Below, in pieces: positions 1 to 11,584 of a DNA stretch of 64,000 nucleotides. The stretch comes from Triatoma infestans (lineage: Eukaryota > Arthropoda > Insecta > Hemiptera > Reduviidae): the NCBI GenBank assembly GCA_011037195.1, contig JAAEAF010000372.1:91498-155497 (forward strand), in the 5' to 3' direction. The stretch's first letter is position 1. Each line of letters begins with the position of its first letter. A program made the translations under genes and the position numbers. The notes beneath the pieces are model-generated. The model saw only the letters and a list, made by a program, of their open reading frames with translations. It searched no databases and had not been told where the DNA came from.

Positions 1-840
1 ACACTAGATTTTTTATATATATATTATGTACCTAATAATATTAACTAGCTATTTTTCATTATATATATTAATTATATTAATTAGATATCAGAGTACTATC
101 AGCCTTTAGAGTAAATTTAAAATGTTTCACATCTAATTTATTCACTGTACCGTTCAAGTATTGTAGACAATAATGGAGAATAACTAATGGTGAAGTGTTT
201 ACAAACAAAATGAAAATCATTCCCTTTTTTAAACATTTTTAATTAGTATATTCCAGCTGGTAATAAAACAGGTCATGTTAAATAACCCGCTATTTACTTT
301 TCAAACACTAGTATTTGCTTGTTTTACAAAACCTTTCAATGTTACTGAAAACGTATAAGGAAGAAAACAGAAATAGTATATATATTTGGTTTGGGTCCAT
401 GTAAAATTCTGTGATGGTAATATATTCGTGAAACCAGTGAGGGGAGACCAGGGTGACTCTTTGCTAGAAGAGAAAGAGGAATTGACAAAAAAAAAGATGA
501 GGATATAGCAATTCTTTATCTCTCTCACTTTCTCCCACTCGCACATTGCATGTCTTACTTATACCGTTGGGTTGGAAGGACCCTATATGTCTGCTATTCC
601 ATTTCCATTTTATAAACCTTTCTTATGTATGTATTCTTGGGGTATCTCATTTGCTAACACAACGCGTAAACTTCTATCAATTCAACCTAATCAATATAAT
701 AAATTCAAACATTTTTTTTCTATTCTATTATCAATCTATTCACGAACTATTATTTTTTAAAAATTTACTCACTTCCTCTAGAAAAATCAATTAAAAAAAA
801 AAAAATAACATATCTTTATAAGTAGAAAAAAATAATTAAA
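1..840. other. AT-rich DNA without a recognised gene
   Basis: Short open frames occur here (81-82 codons), but their products are rich in Phe, Ser, Ile and Leu with no recognisable domain, as expected by chance in AT-rich DNA. I see no RNA gene or transposon terminus. Confidence 0.6.
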
Positions 841-1665
841 ACAGCAACTTTATAATGTTTGGTTGAGCTGGCCATAAAAATGGTGATACGGATTTCACTT
901 GAATACTTCAGTGGCCTTATGGTGGAGCGCTCTATGTCAAAACCAAGAAAGCTTGTGTAAGTTTAAATTTATACGAAATGACAAATAAAAGTAAATACGC
1001 TTCTATCTACCCAGCAACCATTCCAAGTATAAAGTTGTCACGGTTTTCGAGAAAATTCCAAACAACTCAAAAACCTATTCTGTAAAAACGCACTTCCGGT
1101 TAATCGATTTTCTTCAATTTTAGAATTCTATCAATATTTCTAATAAGTATTAATATTATGTAGGTAGTAAAAATCAAATATTATGCTGAAACGGTACTTT
1201 AGAGGAAAGCATAACGCTCCTGTTCTCCCAGAACCCCCCTTCAAAAATCACTTTTTCCAATGAAATTTTACAAATATATATATATATATATTTATGTGTC
1301 TAGATTGTATACGAAGTTGAAGGAAAATCTTTGAGGAAAGCGGTTTTTCGAGAAAATCATGAAAAACTGAAGAAAAAAAAAATTTAGTAAAATCGTACTT
1401 CCGGTAAATAGTTTTATCCGAAATCTTTGTGTCTGATGCGGTTGTAGTACTTAACTGGGATATCAAGTTTAAACTTCCTACAACTTTTAGTTTTTGAGAT
1501 AATATAGTGTTAAAATACACGAAGGTGTATACTAACCATTCGCAAATAACATTGTTTTCCTTTTTGAGGGGTCCATAAAATATGTATATCCGATGAAAAT
1601 TCAATTTCCAAAATCTGGCACGATCGTAGTACTTTCTCTTACACTAGGAGTAAGAGAAAGTAATA
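841..1665 (-). repeat. Family A repeat, reverse orientation
   Basis: This copy contains the family landmarks in reverse order: the GGCCATAAAAATGGTGATAC segment, a CGCACTTCCGG module near 1089, a second ACTTCCGG near 1388, and the closing sequence ACGATCGTAGTACTTTC followed by GGAGTAAGAGAAAGTA at 1619-1664. The last 45 bases can fold, because ACTTTCTCTTAC and GTAAGAGAAAGT are complementary. No coding capacity is visible; the 118-codon minus frame lies wholly inside the repeat. Confidence 0.7.
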
Positions 1666-2096
1666 AGGTGGATGGAATCAATAATTATATTTGGGGGAGG
1701 GTTCTCATAAGGTTTTCTAAATTTATATAAAAAACACAGAACCATGGTGTCCAACATGATTCCAAAAATTTTCTCCAAACTTGTTGGAGCTTTTTTCGAA
1801 GAAGTCTCAATGAAAAAAATAAACAAAATTCTTGCAATAAAGTGAGACCTATGGCTTTGTTATCATGATGGGCACCCAAGGTTCTGTGTGTTTTATGTAG
1901 ATTGAAAAAATCCTATGAGAAAACCCCCAATGCAACATTGTAAGACTTTCATGTTAAGTGCCAATTCAGCACAGTGGATTGTCCCTTATAATGAATGAGT
2001 TGGGTGGAGAGAATTTGGGGATGTGTTAGGTGGAGAGAATTTAGGTCTGGTTGATGGTTGATGATATAAGAAGACTTGGTATAATGGATGAATGTT
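1666..2096. other. Unassigned sequence between repeats
   Basis: The part around 1740-1830 resembles the family A interior (a TTTTCTCCAAACTTGTTGGAGC-type stretch). The remainder has GAGAATTTAGG direct duplications near 2015-2045. No gene is seen. Confidence 0.4.
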
Positions 2097-2560
2097 TAAG
2101 GTAGAGTGGTATGAGAATGACACGTAGCGATTCGATGTACTGAACTGATTTCAACCGTGTTAACTGTCCTCCTCATGGACTGTTCGTCGCTATATTTATA
2201 CAGCTTCTTCCACTCTCCCACTCCAGTCCGATAGAGTGGTTGAGCTTCTCTTGCTCTCTTTGGTTGCTGAGCTTTCTTGTTGTTACACTTATTACTGGTT
2301 AACTATGTATAATAATAAAGAGACACAGTCTGCCTGGAGATTACAATAGATAATGGTTAAGGTAGACTGGTATGAGAATGACACGAAGTAACTGGCGAGA
2401 TGATGAACTTATTGAACTGTATTGAAGTGCCCTCTTTCTGGACTGTCCGTCGCTCTATATTATATGTTTCTCCCACTCCAGTCCGAGAGAGTGGTTCGTT
2501 TCTCTTCTCTCTTTGGTTGTCTTCTGTCTCTTTGGTTGCTGTTACATCCCTCTATAATCA
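2097..2560 (+). repeat. Family B repeat, two tandem units of about 260 bp
   Basis: The block TAAGGTAGA(G/C)TGGTATGAGAATGACACG begins at 2097 and again at 2358, a period of 261. Each unit continues with GGACTGT(T/C)CGTCGC, a TATA-like stretch (2191-2200 in unit 1, about 2455-2465 in unit 2), CCACTCCAGTCCGA(T/G)AGAGTGG and TCTCTTTGGTTG. Between the units lie AATAAAGAGACACAGTCTGC and CTGGAGATTACA. A TATA box followed by a poly(A) signal suggests an LTR-like or promoter-bearing repeat. Related copies are at 13835-14110 and, inverted, at 41395-41545. I cannot assign a known family. Confidence 0.6.
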
Positions 2561-3060
2561 ATATAATTTTAGATCTAATAAATTTTGGGTTGCTAGATTT
2601 CCAAAACTGAGATGATTGGTTGAAAAAAACTGGGTTTTTACTGGTTAGTTTTCCCCACAATCATTTTTAGGGAATTTTTTCGAACAGGCTCCGAAGAAGT
2701 TCCTTTATCAGTAAAATCCTAATTGCTCACTCTCTTATTTAAAAACACTCTTATTTGAAAAATATTTTTCAAAAATTGATCTTATAGGTGTTATAGAAGA
2801 TCTATGAGGTGTTTCGAGTATAAAATACAAAAGAATTATTTTTTTTTACTTTCTCTTACTTCTAGTGAGTGGAAGTATTGCGCTCGTGCCAGATTTTGGA
2901 AATGGAGTTTTCACCAGAAATAATTGTTTTGCCTCTGGTGAGCGCGAAAATTGTTTTTTTTTTTTTTTAACGTTTTGTGTGTTGAGTGTGTGTGTGAATA
3001 TATTTATAGATCATGTATGTTGTCAGCATAAAAAACAAAGAAAAACTGCAGCAAGTTCTA
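2561..3060 (+). repeat. Family A fragments
   Basis: A forward 5' end starts at 2848 (TTACTTTCTCTTACTTCTAG, then GGAAGTATTGCGCTCGTGCC and TTTTCACCAGAAATAATTG). The segment before it holds an internal-like piece with TTTTTTCGAACAGGCTCCGA. No gene is supported; the 123-codon plus frame crosses the repeat boundary. Confidence 0.55.
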
Positions 3061-3222
3061 ACTTTGAATATTTGATTTTCATGTTAACCAGCAGATCTAG
3101 CAATACATTTTTTTGGACAGATGATTGGTCAACCGAAAAGTACCATAGAAGAAAAGGGCTCCAACTTGTTCCTTTAAACCTGTCAAGTAAACATATAGAG
3201 AAGACAAGAGCGACCATGTTTG

Positions 3223-3369
3223 TGTTGGTTAGATGATGTGGAACGGGATCTGGCGAAACTTGGAGTCAGAAGATGGAGAAGTAAAACCCTGGAAAGAAGT
3301 GGCTGGCAAGCTATTGTGGAGGAGACCCAGGCTCTTGCAGGGCCGTGGCACCACGGAGTGAATGAGTGA
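3223..3369 (+). pseudogene. LINE reverse-transcriptase polyprotein C-terminus, fragment
   Basis: One frame reads W-L-D-D-V-E-R-D-L-A-K-L-G-V-R-R-W-R and ends WHHGVNE with a TGA at 3367-3369. The pattern W-DDVE-DL-KLGV--WR followed by Trp and a Val-Glu-Glu-Ala-like helix is the tail seen at the end of many RTE/CR1-type non-LTR reverse transcriptases. I know this family resemblance from memory and it is not a search result. Only about 48 codons remain, so the copy is severely 5'-truncated. The short TGAATGAGTGAGTAATGTAAA after the stop fits a LINE 3' end. Confidence 0.5.
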
Positions 3370-4369
3370 GTAATGTAAATATATAAAGATCTAAATCCTT
3401 TAATTTAAAACATTTTTTGGGGTAGAAAATTTCCTTTTAGGATTTTCTGGGAGGGGGGATTTTTTCCGTTAGCTTACATATAAACTATCGTTACAGTATA
3501 ATCTGTGGTTCAATCATCTGTACAGGATAATTAAATACAATTTAATAAATCAGTAAATATTTTTTCAGATTCAAGTAAGAAAAAAAATTTGGCAATATAT
3601 ATATATATACATCCAATAGTAAATTTAAATTATAGGACTAAATGATAGAAGTTAAAATATTAATATTGTAGGCCATCGTTTACATATTAAGGTAGAATTC
3701 CATATCATAGCTACTCGCTCTCTTGACAATTTATATATATATTTATATACCTACTCTGGGCTCTAGGACGACCTTATCTGATAACTTATACAGGAAAATA
3801 CGTGTATACATATATATATATATATATATTAGACACGATCGAACTGGAACGGAAATTACAATTTTGAAGGAAGTGAAATAGAGAGATGGAGATACGCTGG
3901 AAAATAGTCGTCCTTTAACTCAATAACAAGGGGGAATATACAAGGATATATGTGGGATATATAAATAAATGGTCAACTGAAGTTTAAAATGGGATAACAA
4001 CCAGTGATATCCTCTTTTTTTTCACAGCTGAAATCACATAATAACTATGAATATAAACCAGAGACAAAAAAAAATATATACGTATATCTAAAGATATTAT
4101 ATGAAAGTATTTTACGAAAATAAATAAAAAAAACCCTGGTTCACTTTACTCGTTCATCCTAAAACTCAAATCTTTCCAATGTTCATAAAATAGTTGCGAA
4201 AATAATAATTTTAAGGATAAGAAACTTAATTAAATTCTTAAGAAACAACTTCTATCCAAACGACAATATTAAATTTCACTTACACATTTGAATTTTTCCT
4301 CCGGGCGCATCCTATAGAAAATTCTCCCCCCTCCCCTTAAAAAAATCTAAATCGAATATACCTATAATC
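3370..4369. other. AT-rich DNA without a recognised gene
   Basis: Several short TA microsatellites are present (3590-3610, 3735-3750, 3808-3830). No open frame with a recognisable domain and no transposon end was found. Confidence 0.6.
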
Positions 4370-4810
4370 TATATCACCTTACTGTCAGAGTTTTCTAAAA
4401 TATTAAAAGAACTACTCTCAAAAAGTCTAGGTTCTATAGTAATTGAATTGTTCGGATTCAGAGCTTATTATTCAACAACCATCAGGATCTGTGTATTGCA
4501 GACGCAAAATCTTTCTCTCTTCAGTTCATGTAGGCTTATAGTGTAAGCTCAAAGCAACCCTCCCCAACAATCTAGCCTAATTCTTTCTTTTTATACCCTC
4601 ATCTGTTCATGCATAAGTTCCCCAAGGCTCTATGACTAGCACCCTTTCTGTTCACTTATTAAACAGCAGTTATATCCCATTGGCCAAATATTCTCACCAA
4701 ATCCAGATCTCGTTCAACGTTTATTTCAGTCCCATTGCAATTTCCGGCAAATTTGCGACCATAAATGAAGAAAAACCAAAAAAATATCTCGTATAAAAAA
4801 TTCAGAAGAC
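4370..4810 (+). pseudogene. Jockey-like LINE reverse transcriptase, fragment
   Basis: Reading the plus strand gives a decayed RT palm-finger region. A LLSEFSKILKELL-like stretch resembles the SLL..LSK.FEK.L block. It is followed by ELFGFRAYYSTT, matching the hallmark FGFR..HSTT block. About 60 codons later VPQGSM matches the VPQGS(I/V) block, and INEEKPKKYL resembles INEEKTEA.. of the thumb. Stops and frame changes separate the pieces. It is a dead fragment of a non-LTR retrotransposon, probably Jockey superfamily. The boundaries are approximate and the YADD motif is not recognisable. Confidence 0.55.
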
Positions 4811-5092
4811 TCTCACTTCATGCAATTTACTGGATTTTAATTCTTTCTGGAAGTTTAATTATCTTAAATATTCTATGAAAGGTAGAGTTTAAACTTAATA
4901 AAACCACATTTTTTGAAGAAAGAATAGATTTACCTCCAAAAACCCCCTTCAAGCGAACTTTTTCGATGGTTTCAAACAAAAGTGATAGATCTCTGAATTT
5001 TGTAGTTTGGTACGTATACCAAATTTAATGAAATCCGTCGGTATTTTTATAGAGGCAACACATTTATGAGTTGGATTTAGAATGTAAAGATT
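4811..5092 (-). repeat. Family A internal fragment
   Basis: Contains the family's AACCCCCTTC...GAACTTTTTCGATGGTTTCAAACAAAAGTGATAG-type module in reverse orientation and a decayed AATTTAATGAAATCCGTC block. It directly abuts the SINE tail. Confidence 0.5.
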
Positions 5093-5094
5093 AT

Positions 5095-5272
5095 GCACTG
5101 CCGGCCTCCAAGCAGTTTATTTTAGACCATGCTAGCTACAGACAACATTGCTCATCACCGTACAGTGAGTTGTAGAGGCTCCTAGGAAGATAAAATCTAA
5201 GGGCAGCATGCTGGATTCGAACCCGGGATCCTAGCGGTGCTAGCATGCAACCACTGAGCTAATCCCTTCCTT
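5095..5272 (-). mobile_element. tRNA-derived SINE, nearly full length
   Basis: On the minus strand it starts GGGATTAGCTCAGTGGTTGC (box A TRGCNNAGYGG-like), followed by CCCGGGTTCGAATCCAGC (box B GGTTCGANTCC). The body is the one shared with copies at 19183, 30590 and 35726: CTTAGATTTTATCTTCCTAG, GAGCCTCTACA, CGGTGATGA and GGAGGCCGGCAGTGC. The 3' end lacks the CGGGCGC...GACCACAG part seen in the 19183 and 35726 copies. There is no obvious poly(A), so the copy is old or truncated at its 3' end. Confidence 0.8.
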
Positions 5273-7439
5273 CTCCCTTGGCTTACGCCAATTAACTAGG
5301 GACGGAGACCCTAGTTTGTGTACTGTGTTTGTCCTTGTCTGTAAAGTATAGATAGTGTGTGTAGTTTAAGTGTAATGTGTACTGTTCTACGAAGTGCATG
5401 GTGTACTGAGCTGTGATAACCCGTGGGATCGCAACTCCCCAAGTAACTGCATGCAACAGATACTCCTTGCGGGCTCATTTATGAGTTAGTCAGAAGAGAT
5501 TTCTATCTCCTATCTTACTGGCAATACAACTCTTAGTTTGTATTGGCCTTCTAGTGGAACCCTTCCATATTTGTCTATCTTTTGCAAGAGCCCAATAAAA
5601 TTTCCGCATTGTTGTACACACGGTCCAGCCAATTCAGTTTCAATCTTCCTCTTTTCGACGAATTCACCCCACCTTGGTAGTCAGTTTCCTCCATCCTGAT
5701 CACATAAGCAGCTTAATTTATTTAAAACTTACATTAAGCTCTTACTTACACTATACTTAACAATTCATATAGTTCCCGGTTTTTCAAAAGAGAATTATGC
5801 TATTTTTTAATTATGTTATATCCAGAACAGATTTTCAAGGACTAAGTTAATAATATTTTCATAATTAATTTCTATAAATAAAGAGAGTTCAAATGTAGAA
5901 TTAATAAGAGTATTAAATAAATCAAATAGTATGTTGATAAAAGTGTAAGCAAATTGAATTTCCATTGCAATACTAATTTGCCAAAATGGTTGAAATATCA
6001 TAATCGGATTGGAAGTATTTCGTAAAATACACAAAAGGAGAATGCTGTGACTGCTATTCACAGCAGAGTACACAATAGGTCGCTTAAGTATAAATTTTAC
6101 ATTATAAAATGGTTTGTGTTTATAACATAAAGTAGGTTGTTTTATACTGTAAAGAAGCTAGAATATAAAGCCGACAAAGCTGTCGTCTTCATAACAAACT
6201 TTCCTAAATTGTTCATATCTTCAATAAAAGTCATGAATCCCCTCTTTTTAGAAGAAAGACTCTTTTAAGAGGCTGGTAGAAAAGACACTTGTCATCTAGT
6301 CTAATAAAAAGGGGGTGTCTCATTGTATCTTGTTAAACTAAAAAATTATTCTATAATTTTATTAAATGCAAGCACTTAAAATTGAAGTTGGCTTTTAAAT
6401 TTTAATAAACATTTTCTAGATTATGTATTTTAATGTTTCTACATAATTACAGAATCATTTTTATTTCATTAATTATTATAAATAATGAAAAAAAATCTGG
6501 TGTGGAAACACTAACACAACTTTTTCTTATTGCTGTTCATACAAATATATATTATTTAGTTTTATTAATTGGAAGTATATATGACTTATTACAATAAAGC
6601 TTGGCTCAATCACAACAAACTACATTTTTAACTATCATTATCATATTATCACCATTATCATTTTCACGAAATAATTTAATGAATCTTTAATTTGTTTGTT
6701 TGTTTTTCTGGCTTCTGCTTAAACAAAACTTTTATAAGATAATTTAGTTCTGTTTCTAATATAATAACGGTTGCTAAGTAAGCCCGAATGCTAGAATTAG
6801 AATGAGAAAATAAGTTAAGGGGGCAGGGGGACACTTACAAAGTAATGGAGATTCAGAGAATCTTTGTGAAAATATATTAATAATCAGTGTAATATAATAA
6901 TATAAAAGAGTGGGGAACAAAGAAATGCACATCTGAACTTTTGTTTCAAACTCTAGAAATAAAAATACTAATACAAAGTAATCTACAACAACTTAGAATT
7001 ATCTAGTATGTAATTAATAAGTATCTTTTAATTTTAAAAACAGGAATTTTTACTTTGAAAACAGATTTAATGAATATTCCACGAATATTTGCTCAGTAGT
7101 AAAAAATAAAAAGGTTCACCTCCCTCCTCCCCTACGCCAAAAGCAATTAATACATTTTATTTACTTTACTTTAGATAAATAAAAAAAAAGATGTAGATTC
7201 AGAGTAGCGACCCAGTCACTCTGAAGTACTTAACTTGAAAAATAATATATATATTTTAAGACTGTACAAACAAGGGATAAGATTAAAAAAAAAAATTGCT
7301 TATATATATTATTCATTTCTCCTCCCCCCCCCCTTTTTTGCATTTTACCTTTTACATGTTGTGTAAAGTTTTATCATCATGACAGTGTGATGGTATCTTC
7401 GTTAAAAAAGTGCAAGACCTTTTCTTTTTTCCCCTTTTT
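5273..7439. other. AT-rich intergenic DNA without a recognised gene
   Basis: Only short open frames occur (85 codons on the minus strand at 5816-6073, Ile/Asn/Phe-rich, no motif). An AAAAAAATCTGGTGTGGAAAC sequence at 6488-6510 is an isolated family A terminal motif. Poly-pyrimidine and C runs occur near 7320. No RNA gene is seen. Confidence 0.55.
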
Positions 7440-7640
7440 ATTATCCAGTGAAGGCAAAGTTGGTGTTGACCCAGCATCGTGATAAAAAGTGGGAAGCTTG
7501 CAGTTAGTAGCGCCCTAGGTAGTAGCGAAGGCCGGAACTAAACGGCGTGGGAACTGCGGCGTGCTTACCACACGCCCCCCTATTCAAACGCCGTCTGGCA
7601 AGCCTTGGTCCTTCATGGGCTGTTGCGCCATAGGGTTAAG
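7440..7640. other. GC-rich island, unidentified repeat fragment
   Basis: This stretch is clearly richer in G+C and CpG than its neighbours. It contains GGCGTGCTTACCACACGCC, able to form a short hairpin, and the block CTTGGTCCTTCATGGGCTG TTGCGCCA. It looks like part of a repeat 3' end, but I cannot name it and no other copy is in this window. Confidence 0.35.
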
Positions 7641-8500
7641 TAGCATTATAATATCATTTGTAATATATTACAGCGATCAAATGATCGTTTTCCTAAAAAA
7701 ATTAGCTATGTATTTAAAAAAAAATTGCATATATGTAAGGGCCGTTTAGAAATAGAAAAAGAAATAACGCCGGCTAATATGCAGGATTGGTGAAATGTAC
7801 AATAAAATTGGAGAAATATTTGTGATTTAAGTTTATATTAGAAGTAAATCCAGTATAAATGGATTGCGAATGTAGCAGTGGAATGCCCAAGGCTAGCTAA
7901 TGTCACGTCAGATTGTCTTAAGAAAAGTAATATATCTCCCCCGAGAAATGTTAGATTTGCCCAATGAAGATGATTGGATGGAGGTCTATGGTTAATTACA
8001 TTAAAAAAGTTCACACAATTAGAAAAAAATTTATAAATCTTCAATACTCACAGTTATTCAGTTATAATATTATTTTTGTTATTATTGTTTAGAAAATACT
8101 TTATATTCTGACAATGGCCTGCCTACTCCTGCGACCTGATTCTCACTGTAAAATCATTTGTATTTGCTTTTCTATTTTTTTTTTTCCGAGCACATATAAT
8201 GTGTAAATAAGAACCATAATAATTATATATTAAAAAAAAATGCATATGATCTTGTTTACTTCCTTTGCAATGTAAAAGAAATTGAATAAACGAGTACACA
8301 AGAACTGACTCTTTAATGCACAATTTATATTTTACGATTTGCTAAGGGGCGATTTTAGTGAGGGGCGAAGGTGAAAAATGTCTATAGAGGATAGAGTGAT
8401 GATGATGTTGTTGTGGCGTGATGTGACTATTAGCAATCTTGCTTTTACTAACGGTAGTGAACTAGTTGATAATGTCTGATCGCCGACTGTTTGGGAATCA
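7641..8500. other. AT-rich DNA without a recognised gene
   Basis: No frame longer than about 68 codons; nothing resembling a domain, tRNA or transposon end. Confidence 0.6.
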
Positions 8501-8509
8501 CTCAGAAGA

Positions 8510-9890
8510 AGAGATTGTCCACCAAATCTTCTGAGACTGGTTCCAAGCTACCTCACCCAAAGGGTGGTAGTGCTAGTGACTCGAGCCGGCGAGATACAAG
8601 GCCAATAACTAAAGGTTGTCCGCATGGCTCGGTGGTGGGCCCTATCCTGTGGAACCTAGTTATGGATGAATTGTTAGAGTTATTAAGAATATGGACTTTG
8701 ATTCGGTTACATACGCTGCTTACCTTGCAATAGTTGTCCATGGTGATGCTCGTGGGGAGTTAGAGGAGCGTGCTAGCGCTGTAGTGACCCGAATAAAGAA
8801 AGAACTGGTGTCAGGGGGAGAAGCTGCAGATTTCGTTCGAGAAGTCTAAAGTGATGCTAATGAAAGGCAAGCTTCATCCCAGTTGTCCTCCCTCGAGTAG
8901 GGTAGACGATCGCAGAATAGTCCACGTGACCCAGTTTGAGTACCTGGGCGTGCTGCTGGATTGGAAGCTTTCATTAAAGCCCCATATTCAGTGGGTTGCC
9001 TCCAGATGTCTCAACTTGTGCTAGGCAATAAAAAGAGTAGCCCATAGTGAGTGGGGGCTGAAGACTGGCGTGGCCTTAACCATCTATAGGGCCGTAATAG
9101 AGAATGTTGCAACGTACGCAACTGCCTGTTGGGCTGACAAGCTAGACATGCGATCGTACAGCGGCACTCTATTAGCAATGCAAAGAGCCATTTTGTGCTC
9201 TGTAACAAGGGCCTGTGCGACATCATCCACGGTCTCCTTACCGGTGGTCGCTGGTGTGTTGCCGCTTGATCTGCTCGTAGAGGGCCCTTACCTATTAGTA
9301 TAAAAAAGGGGAAATGATTGTCCTTGATGGTGAGGAACTGTCTAGTCAGACGCCTCCTGCTCTTGCAAAGAAAAAGATCCGACAGTACGAGATTGGGAAG
9401 TGGCAAAGACTCTGGGATGAAGCAGAGAAAGGGAGAATCACGTATGAGTTCTTCCCGAACTTGCATACAGACTGTCGATTCGATGGCTGGAGCTATCCCA
9501 AACCGTAACGCAATATTTCACTGGCCACGGGGAGTTCAATTTTAAGCTCCATGAGCTGGGACTGAAAGATTCCCCAAATTGCGAATGCGGTGAACAGTAC
9601 ACAGTGCATCACGTTCTTTTCCGGTGTCCTCTCCTCGGCGAGGCAAGAATCCATATGGAATTCAAGCTGAAAATGAGGGGAGAGAACTGGTCGGGAGACT
9701 GCAAAGAGTTAATGGAAAAATGCTATAAATTTAAAGACTTTGTTGAGTTTGCTGTGAAGTAGCGGTCATGCGCCGGACTAAACGGATATGTAGAGGTCCG
9801 CCTCCACGTGGCAGGGATGGAAACTTTGCCTACTATGTAGGCAAGGCTAAGTGACCACTTAGCTGTTTCATCAGCTGTAAGTCGTTTAGC
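8510..9890 (+). pseudogene. R1-like LINE, 3' half (RT to C-terminal zinc motif), broken
   Basis: The plus strand carries the second half of a non-LTR ORF2 in several frames. In order it shows an SYLTQRVV block; GCPHGSVVGPILWNLVMDE, which matches the conserved G.PQGSVLGP.LWN.V.DELL block; a degraded YADD-to-thumb region; FEYLGVLLDWKLSLKPHI; an AIYRAVIENVATYA-like connection; and an RAILCSVTRACATSSTVSL block typical of the R1 clade (RA.L....RA.RT.ST..L.V..G..PLDL). It ends with a Cys/His motif (C-E-C-G, then HHVLFRCPLL) and a stop at 9760-9762. Downstream bases to about 9890 look like 3' UTR. In-frame stops and frameshifts (for example near 8730 and 9300) show it is dead, and the 5' half is missing. 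Confidence 0.75.
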
Positions 9891-9929
9891 TAACATGTTC
9901 TCACGTGATTTTTCCCTTCATTGCTGGTT

Positions 9930-10340
9930 ATGACTATCTGCGCATATGACGCTTCATCTGTACGATGGAGTGGAATTCTTTTTTTCGCTTGTGCAAGGTT
10001 AATTTTTCTTTTGTCATCACTTCTTTGATCTTTCGTTCATTTATATAAACTCTGCATTCTCTAGCCCTTGTATCGTGTCCAATTCAATGGGCTCGTACAT
10101 TCGCCGTCGTGTCTTGACAGGCCACATTCACAGACTGGGTATTCACTATTACAATTTAAAGCTGAGTGAGAAAATCTCTTACATTTAAAGCAGCGCAATG
10201 GGCTTGGAATATAATGGCGTACTCCTAATACCAGATAGCCAATCTTCACCTTCCTGGGAAGAGCAGTGGTATGTAAGTACGGCTGCCGGTGTAGATACTG
10301 TTGCGAACATATTTCCTTTCCTAGACTGGAGTGTGCTATA
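9930..10340 (-). pseudogene. LINE ORF1 (gag-like) zinc-knuckle fragment
   Basis: The minus strand encodes YIPSPLRCFKCKRFSHSALNC followed by a second Cys/His cluster (C-E-C-G...H-D-G-E-C). This is the RY.P.PLRC..C.RFGH...C signature of ORF1 proteins in I/Jockey-type LINEs, which bind RNA through CCHC knuckles. The 62-codon frame begins with an ATG at 10249. Downstream in another frame, Y-K-G-C-R-E-C-R-V-Y followed by Lys-rich sequence and KEVMTKEKLTL fits the usual C-terminal extension. Orientation opposite to the R1-like piece shows the two come from different insertions. Confidence 0.6.
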
Positions 10341-11584
10341 ATTTTGAATTTTTTTTTTGGAGTGAACTAGTGGGGCCAGTTTGGTGAGACTTTTAACTAG
10401 TCAAAGTCGATCTGGTGACCTCATCTTTACTCTTCAAAGTGTAGCTGGCGACTGAATTTTCAAGCCCTCAGATGATGCGCTTTTTTATTCAGTTTCTCCT
10501 ACCGCTAGAGAGAGAGAGTGAGCTTCGAAACTGGCATTTGCTGCGGCTGTTAATAGAACTATTGGGTCCAACTTTTATATGGCAAATTGGTTCCATTGCA
10601 GATGCAGCAATGTCACTAATTTCTTGAATTTAGTTTACTCGCCAAAATGTTTCAATAAAAATGTTAGATCTTAATATGTGTATAATGTTGAGACTAATTT
10701 TTGAGACAACTGTTAAAGTTCTGAGAAAGTGGGGGTGGGGATTAGTTATTTAGTTCCAATATAAAAGGAAGTAGAAGTCATATTGAACTGAGTTTAAAAT
10801 GAATGTTTTGTTACTTTCTAATGTATTTCTTTATAGTTTTTTTTATCGTTACTTTCTCTTTATACCTTTTTCTTGAAAAAAAAAAAAAAAAAATGCGGTA
10901 CTTCAGAATTAAACAGTATACCTTGTGATTCGTTGCTTTCCAAACTAACTATCCTTTTTTGTACCCTCTTTATACCATTGACAAAGCAATAAGCGAAACA
11001 GAGAACTTTAGTAAATAAATCGACCTTGAACGAATAGATGGGAAAGTCTACTACAGTTACCATCAGAAAATCATCACCATTTAGTAGAGAAATAGAAACA
11101 ACAACCCACACTCTATTCCCAGTTTACCTTCTTCAATTCCACCTTATTTTCTTTCCCTCCCCCCCACCAAGATCATCAGCTACAACTGGCAGGTAGATAT
11201 GTGATCTGTGTGCCAGAAAAAAAAAAAAAAATCAACAAGAAAAAATAAAAATTGGCTTTTAGCCTCTTGAAGGTTCTTGAAAGGGTGAAGGATTGTATTG
11301 CCTACAGTCAATAACAATAGGCCCACAGAGATATAGTCTTCCCCCACCACCAACACCGCCACCACTTGAGACTCTGGTAGTTCAAGGTAGATTGGTAAAT
11401 TGAATTCTATGTATTTCAGATATATATATATATAAAAAGTTACGTCAATATTGGTTAGAAATTGATATATAATATGATTGGTTACTTTCAAAAACAATTT
11501 TCTATTCCTTCATGATGTTGGGGGGGGGGGTTCTTCATTTTTTTTTTTATAAATATTTATAAGGCTAAATTATATATACATATA
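10341..11584. other. Mostly AT-rich DNA; possible upstream ORF1 remnant at its start
   Basis: The first 300 bases are less AT-rich and might extend the ORF1 fragment, but I could not read a conserved block. The remainder holds A, G and TA runs and two minus frames of 83 and 105 codons without recognisable features. Confidence 0.45.

Noticed and set aside
546..794. 82-codon plus frame and its overlapping frames
   Set aside because: Phe/Ile/Leu/Ser-rich products with no motif in AT-rich DNA; several frames overlap at similar length, as expected by chance.
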